Positions 8,808 through 17,692 of a stretch of DNA of 64,000 nucleotides are shown here, piece after piece. Each line of letters opens with the position of its first letter. Positions within the stretch are counted from its first letter, which is position 1. The notes under the pieces were generated by a model. It was not told the DNA's origin. It worked only from the letters and a program-made list of their open reading frames with translations, and ran no database searches. Position numbers and translations under genes: made by a program. This DNA comes from an uncultured Clostridia bacterium (lineage in GTDB: Bacteria > Bacillota > Clostridia > TANB77 > CAG-508), in assembly GCA_934167965.1 (NCBI GenBank), contig CAKPMJ010000004.1, forward strand, positions 62,001-126,000, read 5' to 3'.

Positions 8808-10556
8808 CTATTTTTCATCAACTTTTATATGAACATCTCTTAGTTGTTCTCTTGTAACATTTCCTGGTGCACCCATCATTAAATCTTCTGCTTTACTATT
8901 TAATGGGAATGCAATTACTTCACGTATTGTTTCTGTTTCTGATAAAATCATTAACATTCTATCAACTCCAGGTGCAATTCCTGCATGTGGTGGAGCTCCA
9001 AATTGGAATGCATTAAACATAGCTCCAAATTTTTCCTCAATATATTCCTTACTATATCCTACTTTTTCAAATGCCTTAATCATTAATTCAGGGTTGTGAT
9101 TTCTTACAGCTCCTGATGCAAGTTCTATTCCATTACATACAATATCATATTGATATGCAACTATATCTAATGGATCTTGATTTTCTATTGCTTCTATTCC
9201 GCCTTGAGGCATTGAGAATGGGTTATGACAAAATTGTAAATCTCCTCTTTCATCTATTTCATACATTGGGAAATCTATTATCCAGCAGAACTCTATTTTA
9301 CTTTCATCTATTAAATTCAATCTTTTTGCAAGTTCTGTTCTTATTTGTCCTGCAAGTTCTGTTGCTCTTTTTTCACTGTCTGCTATAAAAAATATTGTAT
9401 CATCTTTTTCTAATCCTGCCAATAGTTTTAATTCATTTTTTAATTCTTGTGGTATAAATTTATCGATTGGTCCTTTATAACTTCCATCTTCTTGAACTTC
9501 TAAATATCCTAATCCTCCCATTCCTATAGACATAGCATATGCTAACATCTTTTCATGGAATCCTTTTGATTGATGACCTTGTATTTTTATTGCTCTTACT
9601 GTTCTTCCTATAAATGGTTTGAATGTGCATTTATTAAAGAATTCTGATAAATCAATTATATATAATGGGTTTCTTAAGTCTGGTTTATCTGTTCCGTATT
9701 TTAACATAGATTCTTTATATTTGATTCTTGGAAATGGGTAACTTGTAACTTCTTTTCCAGAAAATTCTTTAAATGTATTATATAATACTGGCTCTATTAC
9801 TGAAAATACATCTTCTTGAGTTGCATAAGCCATTTCCATGTCTAATTGATAAAATTCTCCAGGTGCTCTATCAGCTCTTGCGTCTTCATCTCTAAAGCAA
9901 GGAGCTATTTGGAAATATTTATCTATTCCTGATACCATTAATAATTGTTTAAATTGTTGTGGTGCTTGTGGTAAAGCATAAAATTTACCTTTGTGTAATC
10001 TACTTGGTACTAAATAATCTCTTGCTCCTTCTGGTGATGAACTTGTAAGTATTGGTGTTTGAACTTCTAAAAATCCTTGTTCTACCATTTGTGTTCTTAA
10101 ATATTGTAATACTTTTGCTCTTAATATTAAATTATCTTGTAGTCTTTTATTTCTTAAATCTAAAAATCTATATTTTAATCTTAAATCTTCCCTTATTTCC
10201 TTTTCATTATTTATTTCGAATGGAAGCTCTTTCGTTCTTTTTCCTAGTACTTCAATTTCTTCTATAAATATTTCTACTTTTCCTGTTTTTAATTTTAAAT
10301 TTATTGTTTCTTCGCTTCTTTCTCTTACTGTTCCATAAACTGTAACTGATGATTCTAGTGGTATATGTGAAGCAAAGTCAACATCTTGTGCTTCTGCTGA
10401 AGTAACTACTTGAGTTACTCCATACATATCTCTTATATCAAGAAATACTAACCCTCCAAAGTCTCTTATTGTGTCTACAAATCCTGCTATTCTTACTTTT
10501 TTTCCTACATCTTCAAGTGTTATTTCATCACACTTGTGTGTTCTGTATTTATTCAT
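8808..10556 (-). CDS. aspS: Aspartyl-tRNA synthetase
   Basis: 582 residues, bacterial type. The start at 10556 (MNKYRTHKCDEI) has AGGAGG; a reading 14 codons longer would run into the T-box terminator. Domains in order: an N-terminal OB-fold anticodon-binding domain (VRIAGFVDTIRDFGGLVFLDIRD), class II motif 2 (CFRDEDARADRAPGEFYQLDMEMA), the GAD insertion domain, and motif 3 (GIAPGVDRMLMIL). With gatCAB in the same operon the enzyme may be non-discriminating, charging both tRNA-Asp and tRNA-Asn and letting GatCAB convert Asp-tRNA(Asn). That last point is inference from context. Confidence 0.97.
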   Translation of the reverse strand: MNKYRTHKCDEITLEDVGKKVRIAGFVDTIRDFGGLVFLDIRDMYGVTQVVTSAEAQDVDFASHIPLESSVTVYGTVRERSEETINLKLKTGKVEIFIEEIEVLGKRTKELPFEINNEKEIREDLRLKYRFLDLRNKRLQDNLILRAKVLQYLRTQMVEQGFLEVQTPILTSSSPEGARDYLVPSRLHKGKFYALPQAPQQFKQLLMVSGIDKYFQIAPCFRDEDARADRAPGEFYQLDMEMAYATQEDVFSVIEPVLYNTFKEFSGKEVTSYPFPRIKYKESMLKYGTDKPDLRNPLYIIDLSEFFNKCTFKPFIGRTVRAIKIQGHQSKGFHEKMLAYAMSIGMGGLGYLEVQEDGSYKGPIDKFIPQELKNELKLLAGLEKDDTIFFIADSEKRATELAGQIRTELAKRLNLIDESKIEFCWIIDFPMYEIDERGDLQFCHNPFSMPQGGIEAIENQDPLDIVAYQYDIVCNGIELASGAVRNHNPELMIKAFEKVGYSKEYIEEKFGAMFNAFQFGAPPHAGIAPGVDRMLMILSETETIREVIAFPLNSKAEDLMMGAPGNVTREQLRDVHIKVDEK

Positions 10557-10579
10557 TTTTACCTCCTCTTGAGGGCTTA

Positions 10580-10808
10580 AAAAAATCGCCCTCTGCAAAT
10601 TTAATTGCAGGGACGAATATTATATCCGCGGTACCACCCTAGCTTGAAAGCCATATATTTTAATTATTTTAACTTTCCACTTTATATATTGCTCCAATGT
10701 GTTTCGATTAGTTATGTTTTCTAAAAGGGCTTTCAGCCGGTGACCCTTATTCTCTAATAGTAACCTTTAACTTCTTTGCATCTTCATCGCAATTTATTAT
10801 TTTCATAT
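10580..10808 (-). promoter_or_regulatory. T-box leader of the aspS-gatCAB operon
   Basis: The minus strand carries the canonical T-box sequence AGGGTGGTACCGCGGA (10640-10625), upstream stem I elements (AGAGAATAAGGG and GGCTGAAAGCCC) and a terminator stem (CGTCCCTGCA...TGCAGAGGGCG plus T-run, 10615-10580). Uncharged tRNA binding would favour the antiterminator. The specifier codon could not be assigned with confidence, so tRNA-Asp versus tRNA-Asn remains open. Confidence 0.9.
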
Positions 10809-10813
10809 CTATT

Positions 10814-10842
10814 ATTATATCTAAATTTATATGATTTGTCAA
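10814..10842 (-). promoter_or_regulatory. Sigma-A promoter of the T-box/aspS operon
   Basis: Minus strand TTGACA (10842-10837), 17-base spacer, TATAAT (10819-10814). Confidence 0.8.
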
Positions 10843-10860
10843 TATTTTCCTTATAACTTT

Positions 10861-11415
10861 TTATATTTCCATTTGACTTCCCAAGAATGTTGCTGCTGAT
10901 TGTGCAACTTTTCTTTCCACTTCATTCATTTTTATATTAGATTCTTTAGAAAGAAGTATAACTGTTCCTATTGTATCTCCATTAGAAACTATTGGATAAA
11001 CTATTTGTGCGTTATATTTTTTATCTTTTTTATCATTTTGTGTTATTGGAACTGAAACATCACTATTCTCTTTGCTTGTATATATCTCTTTATCTTCCAT
11101 AAGTTGCTCTAGCTCATCACTTACATTTTGCTCTAAATATTCTTTTTTTGACCCTCCTGATACTGCAATTACTGTATCTTTGTCTGTTATAAACGCTATA
11201 TGCCCTGTTGTTTTTGATAATGTTTCTGCATATTCTGCTGCAAATTCAGTAAGTTCTCCTATTGGTGAATATTTTTTTAATATTACTTCTCCTTCTTTGT
11301 CTGTAAATATTTCAAGTGGATCTCCTTCTTTTATTCTTAATGTTTTTCTTATTTCCTTTGGAATTACCACTCTTCCTAAATCATCTATTCTTCTTACAAC
11401 TCCTGTTGCTTTCAT
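10861..11415 (-). CDS. spoVT: Stage V sporulation protein T
   Basis: 184 residues, full length. The N-terminal AbrB-type swapped-hairpin DNA-binding domain is nearly canonical (MKATGVVRRIDDLGRVVIP, KEIRKTLRIKEGDPLEIF), followed by a C-terminal GAF-like domain (TGHIAFITDKDTVIAVSG ... VYPIVSNGDTIGTVILLS). SpoVT regulates forespore genes under sigma-G in endospore formers. Together with spoIVB it indicates that the host makes endospores. Monocistronic; AGGAGG precedes the ATG. Confidence 0.95.
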   Translation of the reverse strand: MKATGVVRRIDDLGRVVIPKEIRKTLRIKEGDPLEIFTDKEGEVILKKYSPIGELTEFAAEYAETLSKTTGHIAFITDKDTVIAVSGGSKKEYLEQNVSDELEQLMEDKEIYTSKENSDVSVPITQNDKKDKKYNAQIVYPIVSNGDTIGTVILLSKESNIKMNEVERKVAQSAATFLGSQMEI

Positions 11416-11539
11416 TTATTTTCCTCCTCATTTTTATCATAATTTTTATATTCTTATTATGACAAAATAGGAAGTTTTTATGCAAAAAATTTTATTTTTG
11501 TTTAGTCATAGTTTAAAAAATTCATTGCTAAATCTCTAA

Positions 11540-12520
11540 TTACTTTAGTTTTAATTCAAAATATATCATATTAAATCCGTATTTAAACCTTCCTTGAATT
11601 TTTAATTGAGCATTACTTGCTGGAATTGTATCTACTATTTCAGTTTCATTTCCGTCTTCATCTTTTGTTATGATTTGGCTCCTTGATATTACATCAGTTA
11701 TCTCATTTGCTTTAGTTCCTGTTGGTACTATTAAATCATATTGACCTGCTGTTTCATTATATTTAATTTCATATCCTTTTTCATCTACTAAATCTTGATA
11801 TCCACTTGGTAAGTTATCAACAAATGCCTTAGTTGCCAAATCTCTTCCTAGTATAGTTATATCATTTGGATTATTTGCATCTACATCTTGATTTATTTTA
11901 TCTGAAGTTCCACCAATTATTTGTAAAAATTTGTTTACATCATCATTACTTATATTTTTATTGTGATCTATATCCATTGCCACTTTTATAAAATCTTTTT
12001 TTATTTTGGTTTTTGAAGATTCTAACACTCCTAAAATTATTATATTGTCATTAGCATTTAATTTGCTATTACAATCGATATCCCCAAACACAACTGTTCT
12101 TGCTACTGTTTGTCCATCTTTTTGTACTGACATTCCTGTTGCTATAAATGGATTTTCATCTTCTGCTATAACTATATCTTTGTCGTTTTCATAATCATAT
12201 TTTAAATTTATTTTATATCCTAATGGCTCTAATTTACTATTTATGTCATCTACTTTATCTCCTACTGTAAATCCTGTCATATATCCATTTTTTATCCTAT
12301 ATTTTATATTGTTTGTTAAAAAATTTGCTGTTGTTTCCATATCTGTTAGCCTTGTTTCCTCTTCTTTTTGTGCCTGCTCTGTTTTTGTTTTTGATTTTGC
12401 TGCCTTTTTTAATATTCCATTTTCTCCTGATAGCATTGCTATTGCTACTCCTGCTAATATTAGCAATACTATTATAGTTATAACTAATGCTATTAGTGTT
12501 ATTCCTTTGTTTTTCATCAT
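11540..12520 (-). CDS. Pilin-dockerin protein P1
   Basis: 326 residues. The class III leader MMKNKG is followed by ITLIALVITIIVLLILAG, the cleavage and assembly helix of type IV pilins and pseudopilins. A charged helix and a variable globular part follow (NGYMTGFTVGDKV, FIATGMSVQKDGQTVARTV). Two dockerin-like loops follow: DIDCNSKLNAND (about 147-158) and DIDHNKNISNDD (about 183-194). The C-terminal module GYEIKYNETAGQYDLIVPTGTK...FNMIYFELKLK is shared only loosely with P5 and P21. It is the distal gene after P2, starting 22 bases downstream. Exported and surface-assembled by inference; no assembly genes lie in this window. Confidence 0.9.
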   Translation of the reverse strand: MMKNKGITLIALVITIIVLLILAGVAIAMLSGENGILKKAAKSKTKTEQAQKEEETRLTDMETTANFLTNNIKYRIKNGYMTGFTVGDKVDDINSKLEPLGYKINLKYDYENDKDIVIAEDENPFIATGMSVQKDGQTVARTVVFGDIDCNSKLNANDNIIILGVLESSKTKIKKDFIKVAMDIDHNKNISNDDVNKFLQIIGGTSDKINQDVDANNPNDITILGRDLATKAFVDNLPSGYQDLVDEKGYEIKYNETAGQYDLIVPTGTKANEITDVISRSQIITKDEDGNETEIVDTIPASNAQLKIQGRFKYGFNMIYFELKLK

Positions 12521-12542
12521 TTATATTCTCCCTAATCTATTT

Positions 12543-13529
12543 TTAATTCATTTCTATATACGCAAACTTTGCTCCATCATATTTTACATAATCTCCATCT
12601 TTTATATTTGTACCATTTTCAATTTCTTTTCCATCTTTATCTACAATCTTTACTTTACTTGAATCTGGTAATACACTGACTAGTTCTTCAACTTTCGTTC
12701 CATTTTTTGTTCCTTTTAATTTATAAGTATCTTCTTCTTCATTATATGCAAATGAATATCCTGTACTTTCATCTAGTTTTGCTATATATTCATGTAATTT
12801 TTTATATATTCTCCTAATTTTCACATTTTTTTCTTCTCGATCTTGGGCAAGCGCTTCTCCGTATAGTTCCCATCCAGTAAATTTCTCAACTTTTATTGAA
12901 TCATCTTCATTTATTTCATCATCTTCATTAGCATTTGCTGCTTTTATTTGAAAATCTGTTAATTCTATTTTATAATAATTATAGTAATATTGAATTAATA
13001 ATGCATCATCTACATCTACAACCCCATCACAATTAACATCTCCAAATATTACTATCCTTGCAATTATTTTTCCATCTTTCTCTATCCCCATACCTGTTGC
13101 AATATCTAAATTTTCTTTTTCTTCGTCTTTTATTTCTTCATCTTTTTTTGTTATATCATTGTATTTCACAGATATCTTACATCCATATTTTTCTAAGCTT
13201 TCTTCCAATCCTTTAACTTTTTTAGCAGGTGCTCTGTTATCTTCAGCATCAAACTTTATTCCAGTTACTGTTCCATCATCATTCCATTTTATATCAATAT
13301 CTTCGTTTTGAAATTTATCAATTATCATTTCATAACCTGTTAATTTTTGTAACTCATTGTTTTGTGATTTTTCTGTCTTTGTTTTCGATTCTGCAGCCTT
13401 TTTTAATATTCCATTTTCTCCTGATAGCATTGCTATTGCTACTCCTGCTAAAATTAGCAATACTATTATTGTTATTACCAGTGCTATTAGCGTTATTCCT
13501 TTGTTTTTTCTTAAATATATCTTTTTCAT
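12543..13529 (-). CDS. Pilin-dockerin protein P2
   Basis: 328 residues, start MKKIYLRKNKG with AAAGGGGAG upstream. The calcium loops are DVNCDGVVDVDD and a weakened ANEDDEINEDD that lacks the leading Asp. The C-terminal module is the YIAKLDESTGYSFAYNEEEDTYKLKG...KIVDKDGKEIENG...FAYIEMN type (module A, also in P13, P15, P17, P18, P23, P24). It is the first gene behind the leader at 13.6-13.8 kb, whose short ORF is at present out of the hairpin-reading frame. Confidence 0.9.
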   Translation of the reverse strand: MKKIYLRKNKGITLIALVITIIVLLILAGVAIAMLSGENGILKKAAESKTKTEKSQNNELQKLTGYEMIIDKFQNEDIDIKWNDDGTVTGIKFDAEDNRAPAKKVKGLEESLEKYGCKISVKYNDITKKDEEIKDEEKENLDIATGMGIEKDGKIIARIVIFGDVNCDGVVDVDDALLIQYYYNYYKIELTDFQIKAANANEDDEINEDDSIKVEKFTGWELYGEALAQDREEKNVKIRRIYKKLHEYIAKLDESTGYSFAYNEEEDTYKLKGTKNGTKVEELVSVLPDSSKVKIVDKDGKEIENGTNIKDGDYVKYDGAKFAYIEMN

Positions 13530-13584
13530 ATTTTTCTCCCCTTTGTTTGGTTTGTTTTAAATACTTTTTTATACACAACAAAAA

Positions 13585-13638
13585 GACACTATTATATTAT
13601 CCAGTGTCATAATAATCACCGAATATTATAATATTGCC
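13585..13638 (-). terminator. Leader L1 hairpin/attenuator upstream of P2-P1
   Basis: Minus strand GGCAATATTATAATATTCGGTGAT pairs almost fully (about 20 pairs with G-U) with the downstream arm ending AGTGTC, then TTTTTG. The upstream arm is inside the frame that a one-unit-shorter CT tract would translate. Confidence 0.8.
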
Positions 13639-13667
13639 TTTTTTCTTATTTATATTTTTTTTATTAA

Positions 13668-13742
<75 letters not shown>

Positions 13743-13775
13743 ATTTTATCCCTTCTTTTGTTTTATTTTGATAAA

Positions 13776-13804
13776 ATATTATCATTAATGCACTTTTTTG
13801 TCAA
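13776..13804 (-). promoter_or_regulatory. Promoter of leader L1
   Basis: Minus strand TTGACA (13804-13799), 17-base spacer, TAATAT (13781-13776). Confidence 0.8.
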
Positions 13805-13831
13805 GAGCTATTTTATACTGTTTTGATATAA

Positions 13832-14539
13832 TTAATTATTTTTGTATATAATCTTTAATTCATTATCTTTTACTTTTACATATTGATTTTGACTAACCGC
13901 ATTCAAGTCTCTACCACTTATATATTCATCCATGCATGTTATATCTTGCTCATTAATTTCACCATTATTATCTACGTCTGCTGCTTGTAACTGGAAACTT
14001 TTAGCTTCCCAGTTACCACTGTTCAATAAAATAGTATTCATCATAGATTTATCTCTAGCAACTATTGTTCCATCACAAGCTAAGTCTCCAAATACAATTG
14101 TTCTTGCTATTGTTTTTCCATCTTTCTGTACTGACATTCCCGTTGCTATTAGTAGGTCTTCTTCATCTTCTATAAGTACATCTTTCTTTTGACTAAAATC
14201 ATATTTTAAATTTATTTCGTATCCCAATGATTTTAATTCTTTATTTATTTCACTTACTTTACATCCTACCGTAAATCCTGTCATATATCCATTTTTTATT
14301 TTATAACTTACATTATTTGTTAAAAAGTTTGCTGTTATTTCCATGTCTGTTAATGTTGTATCTTCTTCTTTCTGTGCTTGCTCAGTTTTTGTTTTTGATT
14401 CTGCTGCCTTTTTTAATATTCCATTTTCTCCTGATAACATTGCTATTGCCACTCCTGCTAATATTAATAATACTATTATCGTTATTACTAGTGCTATTAG
14501 CGTTATTCCTTTGTTCTTCCTTAAATATACTTTTTTCAT
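13832..14539 (-). CDS. Pilin-dockerin protein P3 (short form)
   Basis: 235 residues from the ATG at 14539 (AAAGGAGAG upstream). An in-frame extension through the MNKNHCK element reaches 14653 but has no ribosome site. Loops DLACDGTIVARD and DVDNNGEINEQD. The protein ends shortly after the second loop (QNQYVKVKDNELKIIY), so it lacks a C-terminal module and is essentially pilin plus dockerin. It is the only gene between leaders L2 and L1. L2's short ORF is in the hairpin-reading frame, so under the proposed model this is the gene currently switched on. Confidence 0.88.
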   Translation of the reverse strand: MKKVYLRKNKGITLIALVITIIVLLILAGVAIAMLSGENGILKKAAESKTKTEQAQKEEDTTLTDMEITANFLTNNVSYKIKNGYMTGFTVGCKVSEINKELKSLGYEINLKYDFSQKKDVLIEDEEDLLIATGMSVQKDGKTIARTIVFGDLACDGTIVARDKSMMNTILLNSGNWEAKSFQLQAADVDNNGEINEQDITCMDEYISGRDLNAVSQNQYVKVKDNELKIIYKNN

Positions 14540-14604
14540 TTTTTTCTCTCCTTTGTTTTTTAGTCTGGCTTGTTCTATTTTTGTATTAACACACTTGTTA
14601 TTCT

Positions 14605-14632
14605 TTTTACAGTGATTTTTATTCATACTTTT
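14605..14632 (-). other. Conserved MNKNHCK element after leader L2
   Basis: Minus strand AAGTATGAATAAAAATCACT plus GTAAAA, found after each of five leader hairpins. Here the ATG frame is open into P3. Confidence 0.7.
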
Positions 14633-14668
14633 ATTATTTTGATAACATAACAAAAAGACACTACTATA

Positions 14669-14806
<138 letters not shown>

Positions 14807-14839
14807 ATTTTATCCCTTCTTTTGTTTTATTTTGATAAA

Positions 14840-14868
14840 ATATTATCATTAATATACTTTTTTGTCAA
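14840..14868 (-). promoter_or_regulatory. Promoter of leader L2
   Basis: Minus strand TTGACA (14868-14863), 17-base spacer, TAATAT (14845-14840), nearly identical to that of L1. Confidence 0.8.
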
Positions 14869-14904
14869 TATTTATTTTTATTAATCTATATACCTTTAAA
14901 AAAA

Positions 14905-14944
14905 GTTTAAAACTCGCTATTTTTTTTATAATAACGAGCTTTAA
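14905..14944 (-). terminator. Terminator at the end of P7-P4 unit
   Basis: Minus strand TTTAAAGCTCGTTATT pairs with AATAGCGAGTTTTAAA and is followed by CTTTTTTT. Confidence 0.8.
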
Positions 14945-14965
14945 ATTTTCTAATAATGTATTTTA

Positions 14966-15668
14966 TTATTGGTTATATATAATTTGTAAATCTTTAATAT
15001 TTGATACATAATGGTTTTGGTCAATTTCTGCTTTTGAAGCTACATATTGTGCAATCAAAATCGCATCGTTATCATCTACCTTACTATCATGATTAACATC
15101 AGACGCTAAAATAAATTCTTCAAAATCACCTAGTGGATTTCCTTCTTTTTTATTTAAAAATCCTCTTAATCTGGTAGCATTGCTTGGAGCTAGTGCTCTA
15201 CTTCCGTCTACCTAAAACATCTCCAAATACCACTGTTCTCGCTATTGTTTTTCCATCCTTTTGTACAGCCATTCCTGTTGCTATTATATCATCTGTTTCT
15301 ATTTCTACATACTTTTTATTGCTATAATCATATTTTAAACTTATTTTATATCCTAATTTTTCTAATTTACTATTTATGTCACTCACTTTGTCTCCTACTG
15401 TAAATCCTGTCATATATCCATTTTTTATTTTATAACTTACATTATTTGTCAAAAAATTGGTTGTCATTTCCATGTCTGTTAATGTTGTTTCTTCTTCTTT
15501 CTGTGCCTCCTCTGTCTTTGTTTTCGATTCTGCAGCCTTTTTTAATATTCCATTTTCTCCTGATAGCATTGCTATTGCTACTCCAGCCAATATTAATAAT
15601 ACTATTATCGTTATTACTAATGCTATTAATGTTATTCCTTTGTTCTTTTTCATTTTCCTTTTCTCCAT
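14966..15668 (-). pseudogene. Pilin-dockerin P4, frameshifted in the first calcium loop
   Basis: The intact part is 156 codons (MEKRKMKKNKGITL...ARTVVFGDVLGRRK) and then hits a stop at 15198. In another frame the sequence continues without interruption from about 15213: VDGSRALAPSNATRL, then an intact second loop region (ASDVNHDSKVDDNDA) and QNHYVSNIKDLQIIYNQ, ending at 14966. The break falls exactly where paralogues have FGDVNCDG, so a small deletion removed part of loop 1 and shifted the frame. With the shift corrected it would be a short form like P3. Last gene of the P7-P4 unit. Confidence 0.85.
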
Positions 15669-15669
15669 T

Positions 15670-16641
15670 CTATATAACTATATTGAATGATAACTCATTC
15701 CATCCTTCTCTCTCTTCTATTCCTACTATTAAACTGCATCCTTCTTCTATCTTCGTAACTTCATTTGCACCTTTCATAACTTTTGCATTTTGAAACAATG
15801 ATGTTATACTTTCAGCTTCTGTATCTGTAGTTGCTCCTTTTAATTCATATGCATTTGTTTCTTTATTATATTCAATTTTGTATATGTTTTGGTTTTTAAA
15901 CGTTTCTGGTAATTCTTCATCAATATATTCTTTATATATTTCCTCTTCATACACTATTTTCATATCCCTATCGCCTACTGTATATTCATTTTGTTTTATT
16001 TCCTTATTAGCTGTTACACATTCCTTAAGTAAATTTATATCCTTCAAATTTATTTTACCATTATGATCTACATCCATTGACTGTATTAAAAAATCTAAAA
16101 TTAACCTTTCATCTTTTTGTTTTAAAAGTCTGGCTATCACGTTCACATCAGTAAGATTTATTGTTTCATTACAATTGCATTCGCCAAATACTACAGTTCT
16201 TGCTACTGTTTTTCCATCTTTTTGTACCGACATTCCTGTTGTTATTAGTGTATCTTTATTTTCTATTGGTATATCTTCCTTTTTAGTCATATCATATTTT
16301 AGGTTTATTTCATATCCTAATGGCTTCAATTTGTCTTCTACATCTTTTACTTTTTCTGAAACTTTATTATTATTTCCTACTTCAAAACCTGTCATATATC
16401 CATTTTTTATTTTATATTTTACATTATTTGTTAAAAATTCAGTTGTCATCTCCATATCTGCTAACCTTGTTTCTTCTTCTTTTTGTGCCTGCTCTGTTTT
16501 TGTTTTTGATTCTGCTGCTTTCTTTAATATCCCATTTTCTCCTGACAACATCGCTATTGCCACTCCTGCTAATATTAATAATACTATTATCGTTATTACT
16601 AGTGCTATTAATGTGATTCCTTTGCTTTTTCTATAATTCAT
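15670..16641 (-). CDS. Pilin-dockerin protein P5
   Basis: 323 residues, start MNYRKSKGITL. First loop is degenerate (ECNCNETINLTD, with Glu for the first Asp); second is DVDHNGKINLKD. After QNEYTVGDRDMKIVYEEE comes module C (IDEELPETFKNQNIYKIEYN ... GATTDTEAESITSLF ... CSLIVGIEEREGWNELSFNI), shared with P21 in cluster 4. This indicates that C-terminal modules are shared between clusters rather than being cluster-specific. It starts 1 base before P4's ATG region, so translation is probably coupled. Confidence 0.9.
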   Translation of the reverse strand: MNYRKSKGITLIALVITIIVLLILAGVAIAMLSGENGILKKAAESKTKTEQAQKEEETRLADMEMTTEFLTNNVKYKIKNGYMTGFEVGNNNKVSEKVKDVEDKLKPLGYEINLKYDMTKKEDIPIENKDTLITTGMSVQKDGKTVARTVVFGECNCNETINLTDVNVIARLLKQKDERLILDFLIQSMDVDHNGKINLKDINLLKECVTANKEIKQNEYTVGDRDMKIVYEEEIYKEYIDEELPETFKNQNIYKIEYNKETNAYELKGATTDTEAESITSLFQNAKVMKGANEVTKIEEGCSLIVGIEEREGWNELSFNIVI

Positions 16642-16655
16642 TTATATACTCTCCT

Positions 16656-17678
16656 TCATTTCACTTCTAAATTTATATTTGTACTTTCTGGTATGGCTCC
16701 ATTTTTAACTATTTTTGCTATAGTAATTGATATCCATGTTTTAGATTCAACTGTATTTTCATTTGACTTTGCTACTTTCTTTCCTTCAGCACTATGCATC
16801 TGTACAGTATATCCAGAACTTTCTGTTTCTATTAATTCCCATAACTCTTTATAAGTATATGATTTTTTTAAGTTTATAATATAATATTTTCCGTCTTCAT
16901 CTTCTGCTTCAGTAAAATCATCTTTTTCACAAATAGCTAAACTATTAATTATATCTTTATCAGATATTTTATCAGTTGCTTCTTTCAAATCTCTTGCATA
17001 ATTATTCTGCATTTTTAATATTTCTATAGTATCCATAGCTTTATTTACATACTGTAATGCTAAATTCTTATCTAGATCATCAATATATGAATCTTGATTA
17101 ATATTCATAGCTTGTTTTTGAAAATCTGTAACATTTTTCTTTTTCTCTATGTAATCCATAATTTTGGTTACATCAAGTACACCACCATCTAATATTTTTC
17201 CATTGCAGTTTATGTCTCCATAAACAACTACTCTTGCTACTATTTCATTACCTTTGGTTATAGCCATTCCACTACATATATTTTCATCTTCTTGTACATT
17301 TTCATCTTTTTCAGTTGTTACATTATATTTAAAAGATACGCTATATCCATCTGGTAACTCACTTTCTAAATCTTTTACTGTATCTTTTGTTTTTAATTTT
17401 TCTTCAACTTCCTCAAGAGTAATACCTGTTATGTATCCATATTTACATTTATACTTTGAATTATTTGTCAAAAAATAGGTTTCTAAATCCATTGTAGTTA
17501 AAGTTGTTTCTTCTTCTTTTTGTGATTGTTCTGTCTTTGTCTTTGCCTCTGTTGCTTTCATTAATATTCCATTTTCTCCTGATAACATTGCTATTGCTAC
17601 TCCCGCTAATATTAATAATACTATTATTGTTATTACTAATGCTATTAATGTTATTCCTTTATTTTTTCTATAATTCAT
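16656..17678 (-). CDS. Pilin-dockerin protein P6, near-identical twin of P7
   Basis: 340 residues. Loop 1 carries an insertion (DINCNGKILDGGVLDVTK) and loop 2 is NINQDSYIDDLD, both far from consensus and unlikely to bind calcium in the usual way. The C-terminus (YYIINLKKSYTYKELWELIE, SGYTVQMHSAEGKKV, NGAIPESTNINLEVK) occurs only in P6 and P7. The last roughly 660 bases are identical to P7 at the DNA level; the N-terminal third differs at scattered codons. Recent tandem duplication or gene conversion. Confidence 0.9.
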   Translation of the reverse strand: MNYRKNKGITLIALVITIIVLLILAGVAIAMLSGENGILMKATEAKTKTEQSQKEEETTLTTMDLETYFLTNNSKYKCKYGYITGITLEEVEEKLKTKDTVKDLESELPDGYSVSFKYNVTTEKDENVQEDENICSGMAITKGNEIVARVVVYGDINCNGKILDGGVLDVTKIMDYIEKKKNVTDFQKQAMNINQDSYIDDLDKNLALQYVNKAMDTIEILKMQNNYARDLKEATDKISDKDIINSLAICEKDDFTEAEDEDGKYYIINLKKSYTYKELWELIETESSGYTVQMHSAEGKKVAKSNENTVESKTWISITIAKIVKNGAIPESTNINLEVK

Positions 17679-17692
17679 TTATATACACTCCT

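Noticed and set aside
14539..14653. Longer P3, P7 and P12 starts through the MNKNHCK element
   Set aside because: No ribosome site at the upstream ATG and a strong one at the internal ATG; the frame is interrupted in L4 and L5.
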